A stretch of DNA of 64,000 nucleotides from JALZVT01 sp964634815. GTDB lineage: Bacteria > Pseudomonadota > Gammaproteobacteria > Pseudomonadales > Azotimanducaceae. The notes under the pieces were generated by a model, which saw only the letters and a list, made by a program, of their open reading frames with translations, had not been told where the DNA came from and ran no database searches. Positions 44,824-53,427 of the stretch are shown in pieces. The first letter of the stretch is position 1. Every line of letters begins with the position of its first letter. The DNA is taken from positions 15,852 through 79,851 of the forward strand of contig CAZWMD010000015.1 in assembly GCA_964634815.1 (NCBI GenBank). The letters run 5' to 3'. The position numbers and the translations under genes were made by a program.

Positions 44824-46329
44824 GGGTGCACCGCCGCGCACAGCACCTATGTGAGTTAAGTCGTAGCCTCCAGTATCACTGGCAACGTCCTGATTGAATC
44901 CATCAGGTCCATCATCCGCAATGATGAAAGGCGATGACGTATCCGCTTCATCAATAACCCTGTCGTTATTGGTATCGCCATCAAGAAATGCGTTGAGCGC
45001 CGTTGAGTCACCCGCCAGACCATTGCCTATGCCGCCAATGTTGTTGAGATACCAGCTAGACGTGAAATTTTCACTGCGATCAGCGAATTCGCCTGTGAAC
45101 GTAATCGGATTGGCAGCGCCGTTGTAGTAAACCAGTCCCTGCCCGTTCAGGCTGTTGGGTGTTGCCAGTGTTTCAGCAGGGAAACCCACAGAGCCGTCAC
45201 GTACTTCAGCAAATCCTGTTGGGTTTGGTCCTGCTTCGTTCGCACAATGAACGCCATCCAGATAGGTTGGGCCTGGTACGTCGCGATCAATTCCTGAAAG
45301 ATCAGCCCCTGTGTCTGCCTCAACACATCCATTTCTGAAATTGGCGATCAGTACGTTCGCCATACGAATCTGGTCTGTGTTGTCCGCAAACAGAATACCG
45401 TACTCATTGGCATCAGCAGCGCCAGGTTCACTGGTAGAATCTCGCCCAACCAAGGTCGCATTGACAATTCGTGGGTTTGAGTTTCCTTCCAGAGTTTCAC
45501 TGGCATAAATTCCGGCACGGCCAACGCTGGCATCCGGGTCTGGGTTATGAATAACCATGAGATCTTTGATCAGACCGGAAAAATCCCGATACCACACCCC
45601 ATCACGCTGAGCACCGGTTGACAGGATCCACGACAGGCGTGGGTTACCGTTTTGGATTCGAAGTCCATCACGCGCCGAGTTATGTGATTGTACAAAACTG
45701 AGTGTGGTTTGAGCATCTACGCCATTCAACACAATGTTGTCGGAGTAGCTAACATCGAGGCCGTCGATAGTTACGCCAACCTGCGCTCCGGCCTCAGCAA
45801 CTACAACATAGTCCAGCCGGTTTGCGCCTTGCTCACCAGTTAAGGTGGGCAAGCCGTTGAAGCCACGCAAAAAGACCCCACCCCATTCTGCTCGTCCGTC
45901 AACATCATCATCGTCAGACATAAAACGCACCGGATCGGCACTGGTACCATTTGCCTGCAACGCGGAACCTGGCCACACGAGCAGATGGTCAGTTTCACCA
46001 TCAGAGTCACCAAAAACATCTGTACCAGCCTGAACAGAAAGTACAGCCTGACTGTCGTTATTGCCGACCTGAACTCTGCCTTCAAGGAACCAGGTTTGGT
46101 CAGAAGTCAGTTCTGCGTCAGCGGTGAGCACGCCGCTGATTTGGCATTGGTTATCAGCAAGTTCTTCAACGGTGAGGTTACCGACCTCTGGACAGGTTGA
46201 GGCAGGAGCAGGAGCCGGCGGATCGTCGTTAACAAGATCTACAGCGTCGCCACCGCCGCCGCCACAACCAGCAAGCAGTAACAATCCAAAAACAGCGCTG
46301 TAAGGCGCCCTGGAAGGTGAGAAAATCAT
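44824..46329 (-). CDS. Surface lipoprotein, paralogue B, 3' end lost in the gap
   Basis: About 502 residues from ATG 46329 (GGAGA upstream); a TTG-type longer start at 46365 is unlikely. A signal peptide with lipobox LLLLAGC (Cys22) is followed by a polyglycine and proline/alanine linker, then CPEVGNLTVEELADNQCQISG, and a beta-rich body with repeated NGVD and GIL/VF motifs suggestive of a beta-helix. Roughly three quarters of residues match paralogue A, including FVQSHNSARDGL and TYLDG(V/L)HCANEAG. The calcium-loop-like DGDTNNDRVIDEAD is also kept. It is preceded by the sigma-factor motif at 46368-46398. Confidence 0.82.
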
Positions 46330-46367
46330 TTGGTTCTCCACAAAGTGAATTCGAGTAATTAGCAACT

Positions 46368-46398
46368 CGTATGAGCCCGCAGAAAATCCGCAGGTTCA
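46368..46398 (-). promoter_or_regulatory. Candidate ECF sigma promoter before lipoprotein B
   Basis: On the minus strand, TGAACC (46398-46393), a 17-base spacer and CTCATACG (46375-46368) lie 38 bases before the ATG. The same elements with the same spacing occur before the sigma gene at 49835-49805 (TGAACC-N17-CTCCTACG). The GAAC -35 core is typical of ECF sigma targets. Confidence 0.65.
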
Positions 46399-46456
46399 CT
46401 TTGCAACCAACTTTTTTCACATCAGCCAAAATGATTTTGTCTTGTTAACGTAATTG

Positions 46457-47188
46457 TTAACGCAATCGCCAACTTAACTGCCCGACAAATTTTGCGTCGG
46501 ACAGGGCAGCACCACCAAACCGGGTGCTATCTCCCTCGCTGTTCGCCCGATAGGAAAGGTCAAACACCAATTGCTTCCAACGGATACCCCCACCAACCTG
46601 ACCAAAACGGTAATCGGTGAATTCGGTTGATGAGAGTTCCAGTGCGCCCACAGAAGCATAGGCGTAAAACCTCTGACCAATATCGCGCTGATAGCCGAGT
46701 TCCGCGACCCATGCTCTGGTGTTGTGTTCATAGTAGTCGGGTGAGTAGTCAACGCTTAGTGTCCAGCCACGGGTATGATCCAGTGCAACGCTGAACTCAG
46801 TGAAATCCCATTCTATTGTCGAACCAGGAAACTCACGGTGAGCGACGGTACCAGAGGCATACCACTGTTTACCCAATGGAATACCTGCGCCCGCATAAAC
46901 CATTACAGATCGATGCCGCTGCGGATCCGAATCAACTTCCCCCTGATGAGCTTCGATCCCAACAAATGCGTGATCAGAAATCTGCCAATCAAACGCCAGA
47001 CCAATCGCCGGGTTGCCACCGGTCTCTGTAGTGCCGTGATACATGAGATCAGAGGATGCCTGCGCAACAATTTCGAGGTTCGATGCCATAACCAGGGCCG
47101 GCGCGTAAAGCACAACCAACAGCAGACGAAAAACCCTTAACAAAGAGCGCGTTCCAGGAATCGGGGAAGAGGTGTCAGGGCACTGCAT
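46457..47188 (-). CDS. TorF-type putative porin / outer membrane beta-barrel protein
   Basis: 243 aa from ATG 47188; a TTG at 47218 would add ten residues. A signal peptide (VFRLLLVVLYAPALVMA) precedes amphipathic beta strands. The opening LEIVAQASSDLMYHGTTETGGNPAIGLAFDWQISDHAFVGIEAHQ matches the conserved family of about 250-aa outer membrane barrels annotated TorF or CHP02001. The C-terminus LSWRLR is a typical barrel end. It lies 50 bases after the subtilase gene on the same strand, so it probably belongs to the sigma-factor transcript. The transported substance, if any, is unknown. Confidence 0.82.
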   Translation of the reverse strand: MQCPDTSSPIPGTRSLLRVFRLLLVVLYAPALVMASNLEIVAQASSDLMYHGTTETGGNPAIGLAFDWQISDHAFVGIEAHQGEVDSDPQRHRSVMVYAGAGIPLGKQWYASGTVAHREFPGSTIEWDFTEFSVALDHTRGWTLSVDYSPDYYEHNTRAWVAELGYQRDIGQRFYAYASVGALELSSTEFTDYRFGQVGGGIRWKQLVFDLSYRANSEGDSTRFGGAALSDAKFVGQLSWRLR

Positions 47189-47237
47189 CCTGTAAAGGAT
47201 AACAAACGATGTCCTCAAAGAATGCTCTGTCGAAACT

Positions 47238-48410
47238 CTATTCGCTACCCAACCAGGTCCTGAGCTGATTGACTATCTCGTCCCGGGAAGCATCAGGCTG
47301 GCCTTCGATCAGGCGCGCGGCCAGGGCACTGATCTGCGGTGCCGCAATCGAATGACCCGACACCAGATCGTAACTTGCCTTTGGCGCCAGGGACATGGCA
47401 TGCCGCGGTGCATTGAGCACATTTGCCGACGGATCCTCAGACAAGTAGTTTGTGCCAGCGGTCCCATAGGCGTAAATCACCCCGGAGCGAGCTGCCGGGA
47501 AGCGCTCCGCCTGTTGCCGCTCATCATCGTAGGCTGCGATGACAATCGTCCCGGAGGCAAGCAATACATCGAGGAGTTCTTCCAGCACACGGTCGTAACG
47601 ACCTGTCAGACTAAGGTTAATCACCTCAGGCTGCAGATCGATTGCAGCATCCAGCGCAAGTGCCAGCGTTAGTGTATTGCACTTTCCAATCAGATTTCCT
47701 TGTGGCTGCCAGCACGCGCGTAACACCTGCACATCCGCCTCACTGGCAAACCCGGTTACTCCCTCAGGACCACTCGCGCTGGCGGCAATCAGGCCAACAA
47801 CTGCCGTACCATGCTCTTCCTGGTCAGGCCTGCCTCGGGAGCCGGCAAAATTCAGCTGGCGAATTGTGCTGGACGACAAATCCGGATGAGATTGATCTAT
47901 CGCGGTGTCTACAACGGCTATTCGCACCCCGGCTCCACGCTCATCCAAGGTCGAGAACAGCTGCTGAATTCCAGGCCTCGATTCATGTCGTTCAGGCTGA
48001 GTTACAGACTGAGTCGCAAACTCGTTGAACGGTTGAATCCAACGAACCCGCACATCACGCCCCAGTGCTTGCAGCGCCTGTTGCGAAGGCGCCTCGACAA
48101 CAAGACAGTGTACAGCCAGGTTTCGCAGAGGCCATTGTGAAACCAGCGTCAGATCATGATCAGCAGCCACTTTTGCTGCCGCGCGCTGGAGCAGAGGGTC
48201 TTCATGATAAGCCAGGTTAGACGAGTAACCCGGCGAACCGATGCCTCGCCTGCGCCGCTCGCTGCGCGGATCGTCAATAACAATCATTATCGCGCCTTCA
48301 GGCGCATCAATGGCGGTTGTTGCCTCTGGCAGCACCGACGCGGTGCTTGCACAACCTGTCACAAGCATCGCGACAAACAACGCAACAAAAAAACACAACA
48401 GTCGGTTCAT
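47238..48410 (-). CDS. Lipoprotein subtilisin-like serine peptidase (S8 family)
   Basis: 390 aa. The signal peptide ends in the lipobox LVTGC (Cys20), so the enzyme is anchored in the periplasm or outer membrane. The catalytic triad is visible: Asp168 in VVDTAIDQSHPDL, His200 in EEHGTAVVG and Ser354 in SGHSIAAPQ. A region before the catalytic domain (about 40-130) may be a pro-domain. Where subtilases have the oxyanion-hole Asn after AAG, the sequence is AAYDDE, with Asp in its place. The start overlaps the anti-sigma stop by ATGA, so it is made together with the sigma system. Confidence 0.9.
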   Translation of the reverse strand: MNRLLCFFVALFVAMLVTGCASTASVLPEATTAIDAPEGAIMIVIDDPRSERRRRGIGSPGYSSNLAYHEDPLLQRAAAKVAADHDLTLVSQWPLRNLAVHCLVVEAPSQQALQALGRDVRVRWIQPFNEFATQSVTQPERHESRPGIQQLFSTLDERGAGVRIAVVDTAIDQSHPDLSSSTIRQLNFAGSRGRPDQEEHGTAVVGLIAASASGPEGVTGFASEADVQVLRACWQPQGNLIGKCNTLTLALALDAAIDLQPEVINLSLTGRYDRVLEELLDVLLASGTIVIAAYDDERQQAERFPAARSGVIYAYGTAGTNYLSEDPSANVLNAPRHAMSLAPKASYDLVSGHSIAAPQISALAARLIEGQPDASRDEIVNQLRTWLGSE

Positions 48411-49153
48411 GGTGAAACACTTTCTTTACTGACAGCGTCAGAAGTTTCAAGGTCAGAGACAATCTTGGCAAATGCAACTCGTTCGTCTTGCATCAGTGCT
48501 TCGGTAAGAGCCACCATATCTGTGTGATCTGAAAGCTCTGAAAGTAATGTAACTTCCGCCATATTGCTTTCTGGCAACTGTTGCGCCAACTGAAGACCAT
48601 AGTCATCCAGAAGTTCTGCAAAGGCCAGGCTTTCCATCTCCCTTTCCAGAAGGATTATAAGTGTGGGCTGATCATAGCTCTGTTCACCAATTATGGTTCT
48701 GAACTCATTGATCGTAACCTCATCCTCTTGCAGATTTGTGCTGGCAACTAAACCAACCACCAACATCAACGCAAAGGCAGGAACTACCGCTGACAAGCTC
48801 AACCCGCCGGTACTTTCAGCACCAGTCAGGCCAAACCAGCCGGCAAGCCGATTGAGCAATCGATCAAGGCTCGATTCCTCAAGTCGATCCGCAATCGCTG
48901 CAAATCCACTGCCACGAGGCACTCCGATCGACTGCGCTTTGCTATCGGCAACCTCAGCATCAGCCCGCAACGCGATCTGTAGCCGGGATTGAAATTCAAG
49001 TTGCGCGCGCAAATCGGCATTGTCTGCCAATACGCTTTCCAGCTGTTGTGTGGTCTCACTGTCGAGGTGGCCATTGATGTAATCCGGCAACAGGTTCTCA
49101 AGGCTCTGCTCAAGTTGCCCCCTGTTGTCAGATGAATTCGGTTGTTGGCTCAT
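48407..49153 (-). CDS. Membrane anti-sigma factor
   Basis: 248 aa. The N-terminal 65 residues (LLPDYINGHLDSETTQQLESVLADNADLRAQLEFQSRL) resemble the anti-sigma domain of zf-HC2-like proteins but have no cysteines, so it is a zinc-free version. A single transmembrane helix is at about 119-138 (LSLSAVVPAFALMLVVGLVA), and about 110 residues follow in the periplasm. It should hold the ECF sigma factor inactive at the membrane. Both neighbours overlap it by 4 bases. Confidence 0.85.
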   Translation of the reverse strand: MSQQPNSSDNRGQLEQSLENLLPDYINGHLDSETTQQLESVLADNADLRAQLEFQSRLQIALRADAEVADSKAQSIGVPRGSGFAAIADRLEESSLDRLLNRLAGWFGLTGAESTGGLSLSAVVPAFALMLVVGLVASTNLQEDEVTINEFRTIIGEQSYDQPTLIILLEREMESLAFAELLDDYGLQLAQQLPESNMAEVTLLSELSDHTDMVALTEALMQDERVAFAKIVSDLETSDAVSKESVSP

Positions 49154-49776
49154 GACAGAGTACTCTCGTTAGCTAGTGCATTGTCGGTGTGCAGACGCCG
49201 ACGCGCTATTTCAATTATCGCGCGCAATTTATTGCGCGCGTGATGCAATCGTGTTTTGACAGTGTTTGCCGGGCAGCCAACGATCTGGGCTATTTCGTCG
49301 AGAGAATGGCCTTCGAAATAACAGAGTTCGATAACCAGGCGATGGTTTGGCTTCAGGTGCTGCACCGCCGCAATCAATTCGTCAGCCCCCTCCGGGGAAG
49401 CCGCCTCATCTGGTGCAGCGATATCCGGCAGTTCGTCACCCACCAATTCAAAGGTAGCATCTCGTTTGGACTGTTTCTTGACCATTCTCAGACAGGCCCT
49501 GTAGGCGATGGAAAAAATCCAGCTTGAGACCTTTGAACGCGCCTCGTACTGGTGTGATTTCCGCCATACCATCACCATCACGTCGTTGTACGCTTCTTCC
49601 AGAAGCGTCTCGTCGTTAGTCAGACGCCGCAAGAAGCTCATCAATCTGGGTTTAAAGCGCACATACAGGGCTTCCATCGCCGCAACATCTCTGTCTGCTG
49701 TTATGCGAGCAATCAGCTCCCGATCAAGAACATCTCGGTCGTCTGAGTCAGATTTTGCAGGAAGCTCGGTAGGCAT
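49150..49776 (-). CDS. ECF-family RNA polymerase sigma factor
   Basis: 208 aa. Region 2 (about 37-105) has the core-binding and -10 recognising helices: LYVRFKPRLMSFLRRLTNDETLLEEAYNDVMVMVWRK, FSIAYRACLRMVKK. After an acidic linker comes region 4 (about 140-195) with the helix-turn-helix HSLDEIAQIVGCPANTVKTRLHHARNKLR. There is no region 3. It is the first gene of sigma / anti-sigma / subtilase, with ATGA overlaps. Its own upstream region carries the motif also present before lipoprotein B, so it is probably autoregulated. Confidence 0.93.
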   Translation of the reverse strand: MPTELPAKSDSDDRDVLDRELIARITADRDVAAMEALYVRFKPRLMSFLRRLTNDETLLEEAYNDVMVMVWRKSHQYEARSKVSSWIFSIAYRACLRMVKKQSKRDATFELVGDELPDIAAPDEAASPEGADELIAAVQHLKPNHRLVIELCYFEGHSLDEIAQIVGCPANTVKTRLHHARNKLRAIIEIARRRLHTDNALANESTLS

Positions 49777-49804
49777 GGCTTCAGCTAAAGTTAAAGTGTT
49801 GCTC

Positions 49805-49835
49805 CGTAGGAGACTGGTTCAGCACAAAAGGTTCA
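49805..49835 (-). promoter_or_regulatory. Candidate autoregulated ECF promoter before the sigma gene
   Basis: On the minus strand, TGAACC (49835-49830), 17 bases, CTCCTACG (49812-49805), 28 bases before the ATG. A second TGAACC lies inside the spacer (49821-49816). The element matches 46368-46398 in both half-sites and in spacing. Confidence 0.65.
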
Positions 49836-49912
49836 AAGTGTCTTGGGGTGCCTTGCGGCGACCATACAACCGTCTATTTTACATTGTTTTATCATCATTA
49901 TGCCAGGCTGCT

Positions 49913-50965
49913 TCAGACCTTCTCCAGCAGGTTTCTCAGCGCATCGCAGTGTTTCACCCGCTCTGCTGTCGAGGTACCAACAAAGTTGGCGTTCAGGCAA
50001 GTTACGCCAGCTTCCTTATAAACCTGCAGTTGGTCGCGCACGAAGCTCTCGGTACCAACCAGCGAGGTTGCATCAACAAAACTCTTTGGCACTGCGGCCG
50101 CAGCCTGATCTTTACGCCCGGAAAGAAACAGAGACTGAATTTCTTCGGCCTCTTTCTTGTAGCCATACTTCCGAAAAATCTGGTTATAGAAATTTTTGTC
50201 TTTGGCACCCATTCCACCGACGTAGAGAGCAGCCTGGGGCCGTGCCAGGTCTCGATAAGAGTCAAGACCTTCTCCGATCGCAACCGTTGCGCCTGAATAG
50301 ATCTCAAGGGGTGCTCGCCCCGGGTCTCTTTTTGCGGCGCCAAGGCGCAGCGCCTCGCCCCACACCTCATCAATCTTCTGCGGCATGAAAAACGCCGGCA
50401 GCCATGCATCAGCAATCTCGGCAGTAACCTCCACGCTCTTTGCCCCAAGAGTTGCCAGCACAACAGGGATATCATCTCGATAGGGATGATTAATAATCTT
50501 TAGTGGTTTGCCGAGCCCTGTCCCCTCACCTTCTGGCAGAGGAATCTGGTACTTTTGGCCCGAATAAACCAGCTTCGATTCCCGCTGCCAGACTTGGCGA
50601 CAAATCTCTACCACCTCGCGCATACGCGTTAATGGAGCGTCGTAGGCTGTGCTGTGGAAACCTTCAACAACCTGTGGTCCTGACGCGCCAAGCCCAAGCA
50701 TAAATCGGCCTTCAGACAGCGCATCAATTCCCGCGGCTGTCATAGCCAGTGTCGCCGGCGTACGGCTGTAAAAATTCATAATGCCAGAGGCGAGCATCGC
50801 ACGTTCAGTCACCGCAGCGAGATACCCCAGAGCACTCGGAGAATCAAACGAATAAGACTCTGCGACCCAGATGACATCAACTCCGGCTTTTTCCAGTTCG
50901 ATAAGCTCTTTCGCCTGCTGACTTATGTTGCCCCTTGAATAGTGGGCACTGACGCCGATCTTCAT
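49913..50965 (-). CDS. Luciferase-like monooxygenase (LLM, F420-type) oxidoreductase
   Basis: 350 aa with the TIM-barrel wording of the LLM class F420-dependent group: MKIGVSAHYS, DVIWVAESYSFDSPSALGYLAA, GIMNFYSRTPATLAMTAAGIDALSEGRFMLGLGASGPQVVEGFHS and ADAWLPAFF. Members reduce or oxygenate with F420 or FMN; whether this bacterium makes F420 cannot be seen. ATG with GGAG upstream. It is divergent from the tandem CoA-transferases, which suggests a linked degradation role. Confidence 0.9.
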   Translation of the reverse strand: MKIGVSAHYSRGNISQQAKELIELEKAGVDVIWVAESYSFDSPSALGYLAAVTERAMLASGIMNFYSRTPATLAMTAAGIDALSEGRFMLGLGASGPQVVEGFHSTAYDAPLTRMREVVEICRQVWQRESKLVYSGQKYQIPLPEGEGTGLGKPLKIINHPYRDDIPVVLATLGAKSVEVTAEIADAWLPAFFMPQKIDEVWGEALRLGAAKRDPGRAPLEIYSGATVAIGEGLDSYRDLARPQAALYVGGMGAKDKNFYNQIFRKYGYKKEAEEIQSLFLSGRKDQAAAAVPKSFVDATSLVGTESFVRDQLQVYKEAGVTCLNANFVGTSTAERVKHCDALRNLLEKV

Positions 50966-51044
50966 TTATCGATCTCCTCGAATTTCTGGTCAATAGTCAT
51001 TAATTAATAGTCATCAAAAGAGGTAGAGTACCGCGGGGGAATCT

Positions 51045-52130
51045 ATGAGCAAATCCAACGCACCAGCCAACACCGTATCCAGCGCACCAGCCAGCGCAAT
51101 CAAGGTGCTGGAAGTTGGCAGCTACGCTGCCGCCTACTGTGGCAGGCTTTGGACCCGGGCAGGTGCTGACGTTGCGCAAGTTGCACTGGACAAAAAAGCG
51201 CCCGGATGGGTATCGAACACAGCCTCTGAACTGTTTACAGATTCAGGTAAACGTCGAGTGCCGGGCTGCTCCCCCGATGAGCTGGCTACGCTTGCCAACC
51301 GGGCAGATATCGTGATTGCCGAAGCTGGCAAGGCAGATGAACTACTGGCCCTTGGCTTTGCTGACTGGAACACCCCAATCAAGCTATCGATCACCCCTTT
51401 TGGACTCACCGGCCCAAAACGAAACTGGCGAGCAACGCCAAATGTTCTTCTGGCAATGGGAGGATACACCCAGGTTATTGGGGCTCCTGATCGCGCACCG
51501 CTCAGTTTGCCTGGACACTACCTTGAATTTCAGACCGGCGCACTCGCATACGGGGTCAGCCAGGCCCTGCACTTTTCAAACAAAGAGGACGTTATTGATT
51601 TGGGAATGCTGGAAGTACTGGCCTCCCTGCACCACTACACCACAGTGCGTTACCACGCGGATGGACAAATACGCGAACGTCGAGGCAGCGACCTGTGGTT
51701 TGTTGTGCCTTCAGATCTTTTTGCATGCGCAGATGGATGGGTGTATCTGACAATCACACCCTCGTTTTGGGAAACCTTTGCGTTACTGCTGGATCGCCCG
51801 GAACTGATAGTCGACCCAAAGTTTGCCGACAATGACGCACGCATGACAAATCGTTATGAGGTTCAGAAAATCATCGCGGCTTGCTTTGCCGAGTTGACCT
51901 GTGCAGAGCTTGAGAAAAAGGCTCATGAATTTCGAGTTCCTCTGGGGATCGCACAAACTCCAGCAGAAGTCATGGCGGACACACATCTCGAGGATAGAAA
52001 CTTCTGGGAACTGGCGGGGAATACACCAGCGGGCGATATAAAAAGTCCCGGTTTACCCTGGCGGGGACTGGAAAGAACGATCCCTGAGGGCGCTGCACCC
52101 ACCCAGGTTTCAGCGAGCGAGCTATGGTAG
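51045..52130 (+). CDS. Class III CoA-transferase (CaiB/BaiF type), first of a tandem pair
   Basis: 361 aa, shorter than the usual 400. It keeps IKVLEVGSYAAAYCGRLWTRAGADVAQVALD at the start, KLSITPFGLTGPKRNW, GYTQVIGAPDRAPLSLPGHYLEFQTGALAYGVSQAL and the C-terminal CAELEKKAHEFRVPLGIAQTPAEVM. It would move CoA between carboxylic acids. The stop overlaps the start of the second transferase by 7 bases, and the two are much less alike than a recent duplication, suggesting a heteromeric enzyme. Confidence 0.92.
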   Translation: MSKSNAPANTVSSAPASAIKVLEVGSYAAAYCGRLWTRAGADVAQVALDKKAPGWVSNTASELFTDSGKRRVPGCSPDELATLANRADIVIAEAGKADELLALGFADWNTPIKLSITPFGLTGPKRNWRATPNVLLAMGGYTQVIGAPDRAPLSLPGHYLEFQTGALAYGVSQALHFSNKEDVIDLGMLEVLASLHHYTTVRYHADGQIRERRGSDLWFVVPSDLFACADGWVYLTITPSFWETFALLLDRPELIVDPKFADNDARMTNRYEVQKIIAACFAELTCAELEKKAHEFRVPLGIAQTPAEVMADTHLEDRNFWELAGNTPAGDIKSPGLPWRGLERTIPEGAAPTQVSASELW

Positions 52131-53410
52131 CCAGTCAGATCAAGGGACCTTTGTCCGGCGTCAAGGTACTCGACCTGACCCATGTTTGGGCTGGACCACT
52201 CGCGGTGCGTACCCTGGGCGATCTTGGAGCCACTATCGTTAAAGTAGAACGGCCATTTGCACGTGGCATACAAAAACAAGGAGCGACACCCGTCGGCGGT
52301 TGGCTAACCAACACCAGCGACCACTCTCCGCAAGCTCTTGCCCATTGGAATCGAAGCGGTGCGTACATCAAACTGCAACGCAATCGTTTTGGCATTGCTC
52401 TGGATTACAAAACACCAGCAGGACGATCGGTTTTCCTGGAACTTGTCGCCTGCGCTGATGTTGTCGTCGAAAACTACAGTGCAGGCGCAATGGATGCTAT
52501 GGGGCTTTCGTTTGACACTCTTAAAGCTGCAAATCCTGAAATCATCTATGTGACCATGCCCGGTTACGGCTCTACCGGCCCGTATAGCGATCGTGTGGCG
52601 TTCGGCACGGTGATTGAGTCATTGTCCGCACTCACCTACATGACCGGTTACTCCGAGGATGAACCCTTCAATTCTGCCCAAGCACTACCGGATGCAATGG
52701 GCGGCATGCACACGGTTGCCGCAATAACCACCGCGCTTAATCAGCGAAAAAGAACCGGCAAGGGTGCTCGTGTTGAAGTGTCCCTGCATGAAGCAGGCGT
52801 AACCACAAGTGGCCCCTGGCTTGTCGCCCAACAAATCGACCCAACCAAACCGCGGCCCATGGGCAATGCGCATCCACAGATGTCACCCCACGGCGTCTAT
52901 CGTTGTCTGGGCGATGATCAGTGGTTAGCGCTGTCTTGTGAAGACGATCAGCAATGGCGGGATCTGTGTGAGTTACTCGGCGCTGCTGTGTTGGATCAGT
53001 CCGATGTCTCGATGCACTGGACGCTTGCTGAGCGCCACAAAAACATCGAAGTGATTGATAAGGTGATTGAAGGCTGGACCTCTGTGCGGCAGAAGATACA
53101 AGCCACGCAGCAGCTTCAAGACGCAGGTGTTCCGGCTGGCCCTGTAAACAGCGCTCCGGAAATGCTGGCCGACACCCAGCTCAACGCTCGGGGTTTCTAT
53201 GACTGGAAAGACCGGTTCGACGTGAAACTACAGGGCAACCCTGTGCATCTGGATAGCATAGACAAGGCTGAACGTACGAGAGGCTGGCTACCCAGCCCCT
53301 ATCTTGGCGAACACAACGCAGAGGTCCTGACGGAGTGGCTGGGCTACACCGAGGAGCAGCTGAGGGAACTCTTGTCTGCGAATGTGCTAGTGACGCAGCC
53401 TCCGTCTTAA
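52124..53410 (+). CDS. Class III CoA-transferase (CaiB/BaiF type), second of a tandem pair
   Basis: 428 aa, full length. It begins SGVKVLDLTHVWAGPLAVRTLGDLGATIVKVERP, has AFGTVIESLSALTYMTGYSEDEP, GARVEVSLHEAGVTTSGPW and LQDAGVPAGPVNSAPEMLAD. A CoA-transferase with partner differs from single-gene formyl-CoA or carnitine-type enzymes; such pairs activate organic acids in steroid or terpenoid-acid degradation. It is convergent with the Baeyer-Villiger-type monooxygenase gene. Confidence 0.92.
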   Translation: MVASQIKGPLSGVKVLDLTHVWAGPLAVRTLGDLGATIVKVERPFARGIQKQGATPVGGWLTNTSDHSPQALAHWNRSGAYIKLQRNRFGIALDYKTPAGRSVFLELVACADVVVENYSAGAMDAMGLSFDTLKAANPEIIYVTMPGYGSTGPYSDRVAFGTVIESLSALTYMTGYSEDEPFNSAQALPDAMGGMHTVAAITTALNQRKRTGKGARVEVSLHEAGVTTSGPWLVAQQIDPTKPRPMGNAHPQMSPHGVYRCLGDDQWLALSCEDDQQWRDLCELLGAAVLDQSDVSMHWTLAERHKNIEVIDKVIEGWTSVRQKIQATQQLQDAGVPAGPVNSAPEMLADTQLNARGFYDWKDRFDVKLQGNPVHLDSIDKAERTRGWLPSPYLGEHNAEVLTEWLGYTEEQLRELLSANVLVTQPPS

Positions 53411-53427
53411 ACCAGGACCGCGCACCG

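Noticed and set aside
43413..46329. Dockerin-like loops as evidence of a cellulosome
   Set aside because: Only one loop per protein, no second dockerin repeat and no cohesin or glycanase nearby; more likely a single calcium site.
43413..46365. The two lipoprotein segments as a single gene with a central gap
   Set aside because: They are in different frames and each covers the same stretch of the same protein; they are paralogues, with one start and one end lost in the gap.
49508..50296. Plus-strand 262-codon ORF over the sigma gene start and the LLM gene end
   Set aside because: It is antisense to two clear genes, and would cover the predicted promoter; codons and composition look like a shadow frame.
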